Shown one piece after another: positions 27,568-36,707 of a stretch of 64,000 bases of DNA (positions are counted from its first letter, which is position 1; each line of letters begins with the position of its first letter). Origin of the DNA: Pseudoalteromonas sp. P1-9 (GTDB lineage Bacteria > Pseudomonadota > Gammaproteobacteria > Enterobacterales > Alteromonadaceae); the NCBI RefSeq assembly GCF_001399975.1, contig NZ_LKBD01000020.1:18926-82925 (forward strand), written 5' to 3'. The notes beneath the pieces are model-generated. The model saw nothing but the letters and a program-made list of their open reading frames with translations. It had not been told where the DNA came from and searched no databases. A program made the translations under genes and the position numbers.

Positions 27568-27644
27568 GGGTCTGTAGCTCAGTTGGTTAGAGCGCCACGT
27601 TGACATCGTGGAGGTCGGTGATTCGAATTCACTCAGACCCACCA
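27568..27644 (+). tRNA. tRNA-Val (anticodon GAC)
   Basis: The acceptor stem GGGTCTG pairs with CAGACCC; D-arm GTAGCTCAGTTGGTTAGAGC and T-loop GGTTCGAATCC-type GATTCGAATTC are in place. The anticodon loop TTGACAT gives GAC (valine). The CCA end is encoded (27642-27644). It stands alone. Confidence 0.96.
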
Positions 27645-27808
27645 TTTACTTCCAAAATATCTTCTCGTGTAATAATTCTTTATATCTAATTTTATTCTAC
27701 GTTATTAAATTTCTTCTATTGGCTTCAGCATCTATCCGTTTTTCTAGCTTCTCACTTTTGAAATCAGTAAACTGGCATCTATCACTTAGCTTACTTATTG
27801 ATGTTTAA

Positions 27809-28921
27809 ATGAAGTTTAATGTTCTAATTTCTTTTCTAGTTTGCGCTATATACTCAACTCACCTGTTCGCAAATTCTTTTTCAATTAGCAAACAAACGCC
27901 GCCAACAAGCCTTAAAATTAATACTGATAGCGATAAGCTTTGTCAGGTTGCAAATAATACCCTTGCCTATCGAGCACTGGGTAACGAATACGACCCTGCT
28001 GTGATCCATGCAAATAAACTTGCACAATTTGGTATTACAGAGAAAGATATCGAACGAACGCTTAAATCATTGTGTGAATTTGCCAAACACGATGATATGA
28101 ATAAGACTCATCAGCTTACAAGTTTTGATTTTCTAACAAAGCATTATGATTTCTATCGTATTAGTTCAGACACAAAACATGCAAAAAAGCTAAGTAACAA
28201 AAAACCATTACTTAAAAATCTCACCGCAGATAAAGTATTAATGACAAAATACTATGTGCATTTAGCGAGCGGCAGTGACAGCAAAACAAGCGAAACACCG
28301 TTTCCACTCTATGCACTACCGTTTGATGAAAAACATCTATCGCTAGAAGACGCAAATACACAAAAACACCTAACGCGATTCAAATACGGTAAACAAGCTA
28401 TTTTAGATGGTGTGATAGACGCCAATAAACTTGCAAAACCGCTGGTTTATTTGTCACGAGAAGATTTAGAGTCAGCACTTTTACAAGGCACTATCGTCGT
28501 TGATGTTAGCGGGCAGCAGCGTGTTTACAATGTGCATCGCAATAACGGCATTGGCTACGACCGTGCAATTAAGCCATATTTACAAAATCGTTACTGGTAC
28601 TTTAAACAAGTGAATGGCATTTTAGGCTATGGTAAAGACGCTGATCATAAAATTGAAGTATTACCTGAAGTAACGTTTGCAGGAGATATTTATCAATTCG
28701 GGCTGGGCGCATTAGTTTTTGCGCAATTTGATTTTAAAAGTCATAGCGAATACCGCATGGCAGTGATGGCCGATACCGGTGGCGCATTTGAAAATAACTT
28801 GTATCAGCTAGACTATTTAGCGGGCAGTTACCCAGGCATTAACGCCTATTACGATGCAAACCGACATATGCCGGATTATATTGACGCATGGTTTATGGTA
28901 TTAAAAGGAGATGCACAATGA
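27809..28921 (+). CDS. Exported protein with MltA/3D-like beta-barrel domain
   Basis: This 370-residue protein begins with a signal peptide ending near HLFANS. The last third (LVYLSREDLESALLQGTIVVDV ... YNVHRNNGIGYD ... LGALVFAQFD ... MADTGGAFENN) resembles the MltA / 3D double-psi barrel with its catalytic-type aspartate in ADTGGA, so murein cleavage is possible. The N-terminal 150 residues match nothing I know. Its stop overlaps the LOG gene by 4 bases (ATGA). A specific lytic activity is inference. Confidence 0.6.
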   Translation: MKFNVLISFLVCAIYSTHLFANSFSISKQTPPTSLKINTDSDKLCQVANNTLAYRALGNEYDPAVIHANKLAQFGITEKDIERTLKSLCEFAKHDDMNKTHQLTSFDFLTKHYDFYRISSDTKHAKKLSNKKPLLKNLTADKVLMTKYYVHLASGSDSKTSETPFPLYALPFDEKHLSLEDANTQKHLTRFKYGKQAILDGVIDANKLAKPLVYLSREDLESALLQGTIVVDVSGQQRVYNVHRNNGIGYDRAIKPYLQNRYWYFKQVNGILGYGKDADHKIEVLPEVTFAGDIYQFGLGALVFAQFDFKSHSEYRMAVMADTGGAFENNLYQLDYLAGSYPGINAYYDANRHMPDYIDAWFMVLKGDAQ

Positions 28922-29559
28922 TCGATGATTTAAAGGGTGACGAATCATGGCGCATGTTTCGTATTATCAGTGAATTTGCCGATGGATTTGATAAATTATC
29001 AGATACAGGTCCAGCTGTCTCAATTTTTGGTTCAGCACGCTTAGAGCAAAGTGATGAATACTATCAAGCAACCGTCGATATTGCCAAACGCTTTGTCGAT
29101 GAAGGGTTTGCAGTAATTTCTGGCGGTGGCCCTGGGATCATGGAAGCGGCTAATCGCGGTGCAACAAACGGCAAAAGCATCGGCCTTAACATTGAACTGC
29201 CACACGAACAAGTGCCTAACCCATACCAAAATCAACCTCTTGATTTTCGCTATTTTTTTACCCGTAAAGTAATGTTTTTAAAATACTCTATGGGCTATAT
29301 TTGTATGCCTGGTGGCTTTGGTACACTCGATGAAACATTTGAATCACTTACTTTACTGCAAACTGGCCGCATTTCAAAAATGCCTATCGTGCTATTTGGC
29401 TCAGAGTTTTGGCAAGGGCTGGTTGATTGGATGCAAGCACAGCTAGTTAAAAAAGGATTGATTGACCAAAGTGACTTTTCGTTGTTCACTGTAACCGATG
29501 ATATCGAAGAAGCGGTGGCGATTATTGTTAAACACGCTCGAGGTCGTCAACACCCATAA
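28918..29559 (+). CDS. LOG-family protein (cytokinin-riboside monophosphate hydrolase fold)
   Basis: This 213-residue protein starts in the ATGA overlap, with AAAGGAG eight bases before it. The two signature stretches are GGGPGIMEAANRGA and PGGFGTLDE, the nucleotide-binding and catalytic motifs of LONELY GUY proteins and their bacterial relatives. These hydrolyse AMP or related nucleoside monophosphates to base plus ribose phosphate. Earlier annotations often call them lysine decarboxylase, which is wrong. It precedes aceK by 20 bases. Confidence 0.85.
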   Translation: MIDDLKGDESWRMFRIISEFADGFDKLSDTGPAVSIFGSARLEQSDEYYQATVDIAKRFVDEGFAVISGGGPGIMEAANRGATNGKSIGLNIELPHEQVPNPYQNQPLDFRYFFTRKVMFLKYSMGYICMPGGFGTLDETFESLTLLQTGRISKMPIVLFGSEFWQGLVDWMQAQLVKKGLIDQSDFSLFTVTDDIEEAVAIIVKHARGRQHP

Positions 29560-29579
29560 TAACAATAAAGGATATAAAA

Positions 29580-31286
29580 ATGCAGTTGAGCCAGGTTATT
29601 GCTAACTTAATTTTAAAAGGGTTTAGCCATCACTATTCGTTGTTCCAAGGACTAACCTCGCAAGCTCAAGTGCATTTTGCCAATGCCGATTGGCAATCAA
29701 TGCAACGCATTAGCGCTGAACGTATTAGTTACTACGACAAGCGCGTAAATGAATGTATTGAAAAGTTAAAACGCCGCATTGATGCCTCACATATTGATAC
29801 CGAATTATGGCTTGCCACGAAAGCCGAGTACACCGATTTACTGAGCTTTCACCCGCAAGCCGAGCTGGCTGAAACCTTTTTTAACTCGGTATTTTGCCGT
29901 TTATACCACCGCAAATATTTTAATAACGATTTTATTTTTGTTGAAAGTACTTTAACCGCGCCACTGGTTCCGGTTGAAGAAGAATACAAAAGCTTTTTTC
30001 CTGTCGTCGATGGCCTTTTGCCCACCATTAAACAAATATTCGCTCAATTCGACTTAAAAGCACCGTTTATCGACCTTGAATCAGATATTAAAAATATTGT
30101 TAAGGCCTTTGTAAAACAAGCACCTAATGTAAACTCGCGCAACCACCAAATGCGCTTTGATATCTTAAAAGCACCGTTTTATCGCAACAAAGCAGCTTAC
30201 ATTGTCGGCCGTATTGTCAGCAAAAACGGCGTACAGCCGTTTATTATTCCTATTTTACACAAAAAAAATAAAGGACTGTATATTGATGCCGTGCTAACAA
30301 ACTCAATCCAAATGCGTGTGGTGTTTGGCTTTGCTCGGGCGTACTTTATGGTCAATACTCGCTCGCCGTCTGGCGTTGTAAGCTTTTTAAATCAGCTTAT
30401 GCCAAACCGCACACCCGCTGAGCTATACAACGCTATTGGTTTTCATAAACAAGGTAAAAGTGAGTTTTATCGCGAATTTTTAAACCATCTAGCCTCATGC
30501 AAAGAAGATTTCGAAGTAGCCGCAGGCACTCCAGGCATGGTTATGGAAGTATTTACCCACCCTACTTTCCCGTACGTATTTAAAGTTATTCGCGATAAAT
30601 TTGGTGATGGTAAACCCTTTGGCAGGCGCACCGTACTTGAACGATATCAATTAGTAAAACAGCACGATAAAGTCGGACGCATGGCCGATACCATTGAATT
30701 TTCAGACGTTGCCTTCCCAATTTCTCGCTTTCCAGAGCCTTTGTTAAACCGGCTTAAGAAATCAATTGCTGGTTCACTCGAATTTGACGGTGACTTATTA
30801 ATTATTAAGCATCTTTACATTGAAAGGCGTATGACACCGCTTAATTTGTTTTTACAAGATGCAAACGAACAAGATAAACGCCATGTGATGGGCGAATATG
30901 GCCAAGCACTTAAAGAGATGATGTCGGCCAACATTTTCCCAGGTGATATGCTGTTAAAGAACTTTGGTGTAACTAAGCACAAACGCGTTATTTTCTATGA
31001 TTATGATGAAGTGCAGTATTTAACTGATATGAATTTTCGCGATTTACCTAAATCTGACGGTTATTTTGATTACCCCGATGCCTACTCAGTTGCACCTCAA
31101 GATGTTTTTATTGAGCAACTCACCACGTTTGTTACCACAGATCCACATATTAAAGCCTTGCTGCTCGACCAGCATCCTGAGCTCAGTACCGCAAGTTTTT
31201 GGCGCGATGAACAACAAAAAATAAAACAAGGCATAAGTACAGATATTTACCCTTACCCCGAAAGTCTAAGATTTAAATTACGATAA
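29580..31286 (+). CDS. aceK: Isocitrate dehydrogenase kinase/phosphatase
   Basis: This 568-residue protein is the usual AceK length. The C-terminal half is an atypical kinase: KVIRDKFGDGKPFGRR holds the nucleotide lysine, with conserved KNFGVTKHKRVIFYDYDEVQ as the catalytic/metal loop. It switches isocitrate dehydrogenase between active and phosphorylated forms, directing carbon to the glyoxylate bypass. Here it is not next to aceBA but follows a LOG-family gene. AAGGA precedes the ATG. Confidence 0.96.
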   Translation: MQLSQVIANLILKGFSHHYSLFQGLTSQAQVHFANADWQSMQRISAERISYYDKRVNECIEKLKRRIDASHIDTELWLATKAEYTDLLSFHPQAELAETFFNSVFCRLYHRKYFNNDFIFVESTLTAPLVPVEEEYKSFFPVVDGLLPTIKQIFAQFDLKAPFIDLESDIKNIVKAFVKQAPNVNSRNHQMRFDILKAPFYRNKAAYIVGRIVSKNGVQPFIIPILHKKNKGLYIDAVLTNSIQMRVVFGFARAYFMVNTRSPSGVVSFLNQLMPNRTPAELYNAIGFHKQGKSEFYREFLNHLASCKEDFEVAAGTPGMVMEVFTHPTFPYVFKVIRDKFGDGKPFGRRTVLERYQLVKQHDKVGRMADTIEFSDVAFPISRFPEPLLNRLKKSIAGSLEFDGDLLIIKHLYIERRMTPLNLFLQDANEQDKRHVMGEYGQALKEMMSANIFPGDMLLKNFGVTKHKRVIFYDYDEVQYLTDMNFRDLPKSDGYFDYPDAYSVAPQDVFIEQLTTFVTTDPHIKALLLDQHPELSTASFWRDEQQKIKQGISTDIYPYPESLRFKLR

Positions 31287-31351
31287 CACCTTGTTATTTA
31301 TTCATTCGTTTATTAAAGTCTTCTATAAAATGCTTTAGCCACATAAATAAA

Positions 31352-32293
31352 ATGAATATTAGTAAAGTCGATTTAAATCTGTTGGTGTATTTAGATACCC
31401 TGCTAAGAGAATGTAATGTGACGCGTGCCGCGAATCAGTTAAACATTACACAACCCGCTATGAGTAACGGTTTAAAACGCCTGCGAGCACTGTTAAACGA
31501 CCCAATATTAGTAAGAACCAGTGACGGTATGGTACCGACCGAGCGCGCTAAAGAACTACAACCTGTGATCCGCGGTGTATTATTAACGCTTGAAGAAACA
31601 CTGCAGCCTAACCGCGATTTCGAGCCAGCAAGCAGCAATCGCGTGTTTCGTATCATGGCCAGCGACTACGCTGCAAGCACCCTAGCACCTATGTTATTAA
31701 GCCGCTTACAATCCTTAGCCCCTGATACAACACTCGATATTGTTACGCCAAGTGATGTTACCTTTCACGATGTAGAGAATGGCAAAGTGGATATGGCGAT
31801 TAACCGGTTTGATAATTTACCGCAATCGTTTCACCAAAAGCGTATATGGAAAGACAGTTTTTCGTGCGTGGTGAACGCCAATAATCCGGTGTTAGAAAAC
31901 TACAGCTTAGATGCATACTTAAAAGCCCGTCATATTTGGGTAAGTAAAACAGGTTTTGGTGTGGGTGTGGGCATGGACCCTGCCGATGTACAAAAACTTG
32001 GCTGGGTTGACGAAGCACTTGCTCATTTTGGTAAACACCGCAATATTGCCTCATTCACTCGTAATTACCATGTGGCTATCCACCTTGCCAAAGCACAAAA
32101 TCTAATAGCCACGCTACCAACCAAAGTAGCTAAAATTTATGAAAGTGATAATGCGCTAAAAATAGTCGAACCGCCATTCCCTATTCCACCGTTCGAACTC
32201 GATATGATTTGGAGTCCATTGTTACACCGTGATGCAAGCCATATTTGGCTGCGCCAACAAATTGCCGATGTAGCAGAAACGCTCGCTAATTAA
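31352..32293 (+). CDS. LysR-family transcriptional regulator
   Basis: This 313-residue protein has an N-terminal winged helix-turn-helix (residues about 6-65, VTRAANQLNITQPAMSNGLKRL) and a C-terminal LysR substrate domain. It is closest in style to the NodD/LeuO-like group that regulates as activator or repressor. No divergent target gene is present; the upstream neighbour is aceK on the same strand, so its target must be elsewhere or be aceK itself. The effector is unknown. Confidence 0.85.
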   Translation: MNISKVDLNLLVYLDTLLRECNVTRAANQLNITQPAMSNGLKRLRALLNDPILVRTSDGMVPTERAKELQPVIRGVLLTLEETLQPNRDFEPASSNRVFRIMASDYAASTLAPMLLSRLQSLAPDTTLDIVTPSDVTFHDVENGKVDMAINRFDNLPQSFHQKRIWKDSFSCVVNANNPVLENYSLDAYLKARHIWVSKTGFGVGVGMDPADVQKLGWVDEALAHFGKHRNIASFTRNYHVAIHLAKAQNLIATLPTKVAKIYESDNALKIVEPPFPIPPFELDMIWSPLLHRDASHIWLRQQIADVAETLAN

Positions 32294-32423
32294 TATCATT
32301 AAACTTTTGTTCAACTTTAACTTAGTAGTTTTTATAGTAACAAATTACATGTGACTCAACACTAAATTAATGTAATCAAAGTCGCTGCTAATTAACATTA
32401 TACATGGATAGAGAATAGAACGT

Positions 32424-32525
32424 TTATTCAAACGGCTCATCTTCACTCTCTGTCCATATAATGTAGAACGTAATTCCAAGTAGAATCGAAGCTAATGTGC
32501 GATAGTTAGTTTTTACTAAACACAA
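32424..32525 (-). CDS. Possible small membrane peptide downstream of the phosphohexomutase
   Basis: Overlapping the end of the mutase gene in another frame, the minus strand encodes up to 33 residues from a TTG at 32525, ending at TAA 32424-32426. The text contains TLASILLGITFYIIW, a plausible single membrane helix, then the acidic tail TESEDEPFE. No good ribosome site is seen, and it may be the remnant of a longer gene. The hydrophobic-then-acidic layout is what makes it worth listing. Confidence 0.25.
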   Translation of the reverse strand: MCLVKTNYRTLASILLGITFYIIWTESEDEPFE

Positions 32526-33970
32526 AAACGCGTAGCATTATTTAAAACTTTTTGAACATAAAAGTTTGCTTCGTTTTGATTGTCGGATTCAACATAACAC
32601 CTTAATTCAGGCGCATTACCTGAAGGGCGGAGGTGAACAATTAAATCATTCTCAAAGGTCATACGTATTCCATCAGTATGTTCAAGACTGAGTAAAGTTT
32701 CATTAAGTCCCAATTTTTCTAACCAACTAGAAGACTGTTTTATATTTTCTATTAGCTTCGAGCTGCGTTCTCGAGAAAAGTTTTTAATACGGTCACTAGA
32801 AGTAAATCGATGAGGTAACTTAGATACTAACGAGGATAAACTTTCATCAAACAACTGACTAAGAACTATAATAGCTGGTAGGACTGCATCCCTAGTTGGC
32901 AGCGGCTTAATTTTTGTTTGATTAAACTCGACTTCACTAGCCAGTAAATACCCTCCGTTAGCTTCAAAACCAGCTACGGAGCAATAGTCACGAGTTAGTT
33001 TATCAAATTCTGCAATTACATAGGGAGAACCAATTTTGGTTCGTATCACAATTTCGAAGACTCCGCTTCTTTCTATAGCGGTATTACAACTTATTGGTGT
33101 TGAGATCGCTTTTATCTTTAATAATTTAGAGCATAGAATACCTAACGTATCCCCTTTTAACCACTCACCCTTTTCATCTGACAAAAGAGGTCTGTCACCA
33201 TCTCCATCAGTTGAGAACAGTGCATCCAGATTATATTCCCGAACCCAATCTAGCGCTTTTTCCTTATCTAATTCTGATACCGCCTCTGTATCAATTGGAA
33301 TAAACATATCGCTGCGCCCCAGTGATATCACTTCAGCGCCGAGTTGTTCAAATATTTCCCTGTAAATATCACGCCCAGCACTTGAGTGTTCGTATATACC
33401 AATACGTTTTCCTGTCAAAGTGTTTTTTGAAAATGGGGTTACATTTCGCATAATGTAAGCATATTTAGCTTCAGGTAAAACATTAAGTTTTGGCAACGAA
33501 TTTAAAGCTTTCATTGGCACATCTTCGCATAAAATTAAGCTCTCATCCGCCTTAGTTATTTCTCCTTCCGGTCGATAAAACTTTAAGCCATTACGGTCGA
33601 AAGGGATATGACTACCGGTTACCATTATGCATGGAATATTTTCTTGCATCGCAAAGTACGCTAGGGCGGGGGTAGGAATAACTCCATAAAACTCTGATTC
33701 TACATTGATTTGCTCAAGCCCTCCACTTATAGCTTGGGCCATTTGATAACTGCTAGGACGATTATCAATCGCTATCGCTACCCTATTAAATTTATAAAAC
33801 CTCTGCATCACGCGCGTGAATGATAAAGCGAATGCAGCGCAAACTTCAGGAGTAAAGTCAGATACGAGCCCCCTAGCCCCACTAGTGCCAAAAGATATTC
33901 CTGATTTTTGAATTATTGATTTTGAAGAGTTCATTTCGTGCTCGTTAAAAAATTTGGTTTCTTGTATCAT
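32516..33970 (-). CDS. Phosphohexomutase, ManB/CpsG-like phosphomannomutase
   Basis: This is a 484-residue alpha-D-phosphohexomutase. The active-site phosphoserine loop is VTGSHIPFDRNG, the metal loop DGDGDRP, the sugar-specificity loop GFEANGGY and the phosphate-binding loop RPSGNAPELR. Interconversion of mannose 6- and 1-phosphate for a surface polysaccharide is likely, though glucose forms are not excluded. An alternative start is ATG at 33934; neither has a strong ribosome site. The DNA is more AT-rich than its neighbours, and the gene stands alone beside an insertion-sequence wreck, suggesting the relic of a lost sugar cluster. Confidence 0.82.
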   Translation of the reverse strand: MIQETKFFNEHEMNSSKSIIQKSGISFGTSGARGLVSDFTPEVCAAFALSFTRVMQRFYKFNRVAIAIDNRPSSYQMAQAISGGLEQINVESEFYGVIPTPALAYFAMQENIPCIMVTGSHIPFDRNGLKFYRPEGEITKADESLILCEDVPMKALNSLPKLNVLPEAKYAYIMRNVTPFSKNTLTGKRIGIYEHSSAGRDIYREIFEQLGAEVISLGRSDMFIPIDTEAVSELDKEKALDWVREYNLDALFSTDGDGDRPLLSDEKGEWLKGDTLGILCSKLLKIKAISTPISCNTAIERSGVFEIVIRTKIGSPYVIAEFDKLTRDYCSVAGFEANGGYLLASEVEFNQTKIKPLPTRDAVLPAIIVLSQLFDESLSSLVSKLPHRFTSSDRIKNFSRERSSKLIENIKQSSSWLEKLGLNETLLSLEHTDGIRMTFENDLIVHLRPSGNAPELRCYVESDNQNEANFYVQKVLNNATRFCV

Positions 33971-34327
33971 ATGATAAGCAATTAAAGTTTTTATTATACT
34001 CGAATTTACTTTTGGTTAAATCAAATTTAAGTCAGTATAAATTGAGGTCTTAGCAATGCTTTTTTGAGCGCACTCCAAAAAAACAAGCAATTGTTAATTA
34101 AAGTTTATTTTGATTTTTAATGAGGGTAATACACAAGCTCATTTTAGTTGATATAACGTCTTTAAAATAGCTTTTTTTGTATATTCTTGTGTGGAACTCG
34201 TCTCTCTTTTCGATCATAAATTATACGTTTAAATGGCTATTAACAAATGATTTTAATTAAGTAATTACACAGTATTGTGGCCAAAGGAATTAATAAGCTT
34301 GATGAACACTACTTAGCTCAATCATTA
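33971..34327. other. AT-rich intergenic stretch without recognisable genes
   Basis: These 357 bases upstream of the phosphohexomutase hold no convincing reading frame. At 34058-34076 there is CTTTTTTGAGCGCACT, which shares its last 14 bases with the inner part of the 4091-4355 element, but no terminal repeat is present. The promoter of the mutase should lie in the first 100 bases; I could not single it out. Confidence 0.5.
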
Positions 34328-34519
34328 TTAAACATTTGGTGGGTTTTCCCCATAAATCGTGATGACTTTATAGTTGATTTCTGTAGGGTGGTGTCCATTA
34401 ACTTCAGTGCCACCAACGTCCTTTAGACGCTTAACAGAAACTATGCCGTCAGGTAAGATTATAAAATACATTTCTTTACTCACCGGCATACGATAACCTA
34501 TCGTCTGGCAACGGTTCAA
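34328..34519 (-). CDS. Hypothetical protein or gene fragment
   Basis: An open frame of 63 residues starts with TTG at 34519 and ends with ENPPNV. It is hydrophilic, with text such as MYFIILPDGIVSVKRLKDVGG that reads like a real beta-rich protein rather than random sequence. There is no ribosome site and the first ATG would be 10 codons in. It lies in the decayed region, so it may be the end of a disrupted gene. I do not recognise it. Confidence 0.25.
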   Translation of the reverse strand: MNRCQTIGYRMPVSKEMYFIILPDGIVSVKRLKDVGGTEVNGHHPTEINYKVITIYGENPPNV

Positions 34520-34642
34520 GCTGTGTGAAAACTCTGATCACCTTTTGCTCTAAGCACTCGCTACTTATGATCAATAAGTCTAATTAATAGTTGTCTTAAT
34601 TGATATAATAATCAGCAAGTTAATGTTAGATATTAGCTAATT

Positions 34643-36054
34643 ATGTCTAACCATATATAGGGGCAAAGCCGTACTCAAGCCACGCTATTTCCTGAAATTC
34701 TGAATGACTTCATTGTTGAAATAACCAAGTTCGCGTTATTGACGTGTTTTTAGATAAACTCAATTTTGAGCAAATGGGGTTTAATAGCGTTGTTGCTAAA
34801 CAAACTGGCCGTCCTGGCTATCACCCAGCCACCATTTTAAAACTATATATTTAGGGGTATCTTAATCGTGTTCAGTCATCGAGAAGATTAGGAAACGAAG
34901 CCAATAGAAATATCGAACTTATGCGGTTATTTTAGTGCTTAACGCCTGATTTCAAAACCATAGCTGACTTCAGGCGTGACAATGCCCAAGGCATTAAACA
35001 AGCTTGTTGTCACTATATGCCGAGAAATGGGTATATTCAGTAAAGGTAAAGTAACGATTGATGGCGCTAGTTTAAAGCCGTGAACAGTAAGCCAAACAAC
35101 TTTACGCCACAAAAAGCTAAAGGCCATACCGAACGGGTTGAGGCCAGTATAGAAAAGTACCTCAAGCAATTAGATGACGTTGATAGTGACGAAGTGCCAG
35201 AGAAAAAAATTGCAAGTCATGAAAGATGAGCTGGCTTGGCTACAAAAGCGCTTAGGTGACTTACAGGGAATCAAAAAAGTCGTAGAAGCTCACCCAGACA
35301 AACAACTATCACTAACCAACCCAGATGCCAGATTGCTCAAAACTAAAAACATGGAGCGTCAAGTTTGTTACAACATTCAAAGTGCAGTAGACATAAAGCA
35401 TCACTTAATTGTTTACCACGATGGATAGAGGTGAGTTAGCGAGGTTAACAAAATTAACTCAACAGGCTTTAAACCAAACAGATATTACAGTGATGGCTGA
35501 TAAAGGTTATTACAGTCGTAAAAATGTGAAAGCCTCGCTCGATTTAGGAGCCAATCCACATATGCCGAAAACAGACACATCAGCTTCAAGTAAAAAAGCA
35601 TTTTCAATCTCTCTCGCTTTAAATATGACCCTGAAAAGGGTGTGTATATTTGTCCTGCTGGTGAAGAAATGCAAAACCGTATGCAAGTATTTGAAGGTGG
35701 ATTGCACTTAGAGACTTACTTCAATCATATCGCTTGTCGCGATTGCAAAATACGGAGTCAGCGTACCACATCCAAACGAGCTCCAAGGCGCATAAAACGT
35801 CGGATCCAAGAAGCAGAAACCGAAGCCATGCTAGAACGGCTCGACCATGCACGAGAGACGCCCGTTATCCGTAAAAAAAAATAGAGCACCCATTCGGAAC
35901 CATCAAAATGTGAATGGGAGCAACGCATTTCTTGACCCGACAGTTCAAAAACGTGAGTACCGAAATGAATCTCCATGTTCTGGCTTATAATATGAAGCGA
36001 ATGATATCGATTATGGGTGTTCAGGACTTAAAGAAAGCAATAATGGAGTTATAG
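34643..36054 (+). pseudogene. Degraded IS1182-type transposase
   Basis: Joined across frames, the pieces give a DDE transposase of the IS1182 group: TLFPEILNDFIVE, GRPGYHPATILKLYI, LTPDFKTIADFRRDN, VTIDGASLK, then PDARLLKTKNME..VCYNIQSAVD, DITVMADKGYYS, CPAGEEM, and finally MGATHFLTRQFKNVSTEMN and AYNMKRMISIMG. At least five in-frame stops (for example TAG in the fifth codon region, TGA replacing the Trp before MGATHF) and at least four frameshifts (near 35030, 35215, 35410, 35600, and an A9 tract at 35873-35881) break it. Terminal inverted repeats were not found, so the element limits are unknown. Confidence 0.85.
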
Positions 36055-36331
36055 AATTAATAACTTCGCTCGCATACAGAAAAGTATGCTCACCACAAAA
36101 AATAACTCGAACGAAATCTTCTTCGAAGATTTCTAACTAACAGCAAACAACATTAAAGAAAAATTTGTTTTACACAGTCTGCGGTCCCTACATGCACTTA
36201 AAAATAATAAAGCAAAAATAACCAACAATGATTTTTTCATATTCCCTCACAAAAACTAAAACAAAATAAACGTAAATAAAATTAGGTGATAATGCGCATT
36301 TTATAACAAGCTTACAGTGACCATAAGACTT

Positions 36332-36628
36332 TTATAACTTAGAGTCTGACGCATTCGCTTCAAGTAAACGATAAATGGCATACAGATAGAAACACGGATA
36401 AAACCCACCAATAAATAACACTAAGCTGCTCGAACTAAGTAAATCAGTAAACGTAAGTGCCTTAATATCCTGCTCAAGTTACATTTGGTCAAACATCAGC
36501 CAAAGGGCAAAAAACAGCCAAAGGGCAAAAAACAGTAAAGCAAAATGAAGAAGTGAAAATGCGATAACGCGAAATTTAGACTTGGCAATTGAGTGCGACC
36601 ATGTCGCAGGGTGTGATGCTAAACTCAT
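36332..36628 (-). pseudogene. Small two-helix membrane protein interrupted by an in-frame stop
   Basis: From ATG 36628 (AAGGA 7 bases upstream) a 49-residue frame, MSLASHPATW..., runs through one long hydrophobic helix and stops at TAA 36479-36481. The same frame continues without any other stop for 48 more codons to TAA 36332-36334. That part contains QDIKALTFTDLLSSSS, a second hydrophobic helix LVLFIGGFYPCFYLY and a polar tail LLEANASDSKL. The whole therefore reads as a 98-codon protein cut by one nonsense codon, with an 18-bp duplication inside helix 1. It could instead be a genuine 49-residue protein. Confidence 0.55.
36497..36532. repeat. 18-bp tandem duplication inside a small membrane gene
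   Basis: CAGCCAAAGGGCAAAAAA occurs twice in direct succession (36497-36514 and 36515-36532). On the minus strand it duplicates six residues in frame (FFALWL FFALWL) within the first membrane helix of the interrupted gene. Confidence 0.9.
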
Positions 36629-36660
36629 AAACAATCCTTTGTTTTTTAGCATTGTAAAAC

Positions 36661-36688
36661 AAAAACGGCTGCAGATGCAGCCGTTTTT
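36661..36688. terminator. Bidirectional terminator after gap
   Basis: AAAAACGGCTGCA and TGCAGCCGTTTTT form a 13-bp stem with A and T tracts on both sides, 20 bases beyond the gap stop codon on the minus strand. The minus-strand T tract is followed by TACAAT, a possible -10 element for the small membrane gene. Confidence 0.88.
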
Positions 36689-36707
36689 ACTTAGTCGGTA
36701 GAGCAAA

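Noticed and set aside
27568..32515. tRNA-Val as an integration site for an island
   Set aside because: The genes downstream are conserved housekeeping genes and no repeat of the tRNA 3' end is seen near the accessory stretch.
34058..34076. Possible second copy of the 4091-4355 element
   Set aside because: Only 14 contiguous bases are shared and no terminal repeat is present, so it may be chance.
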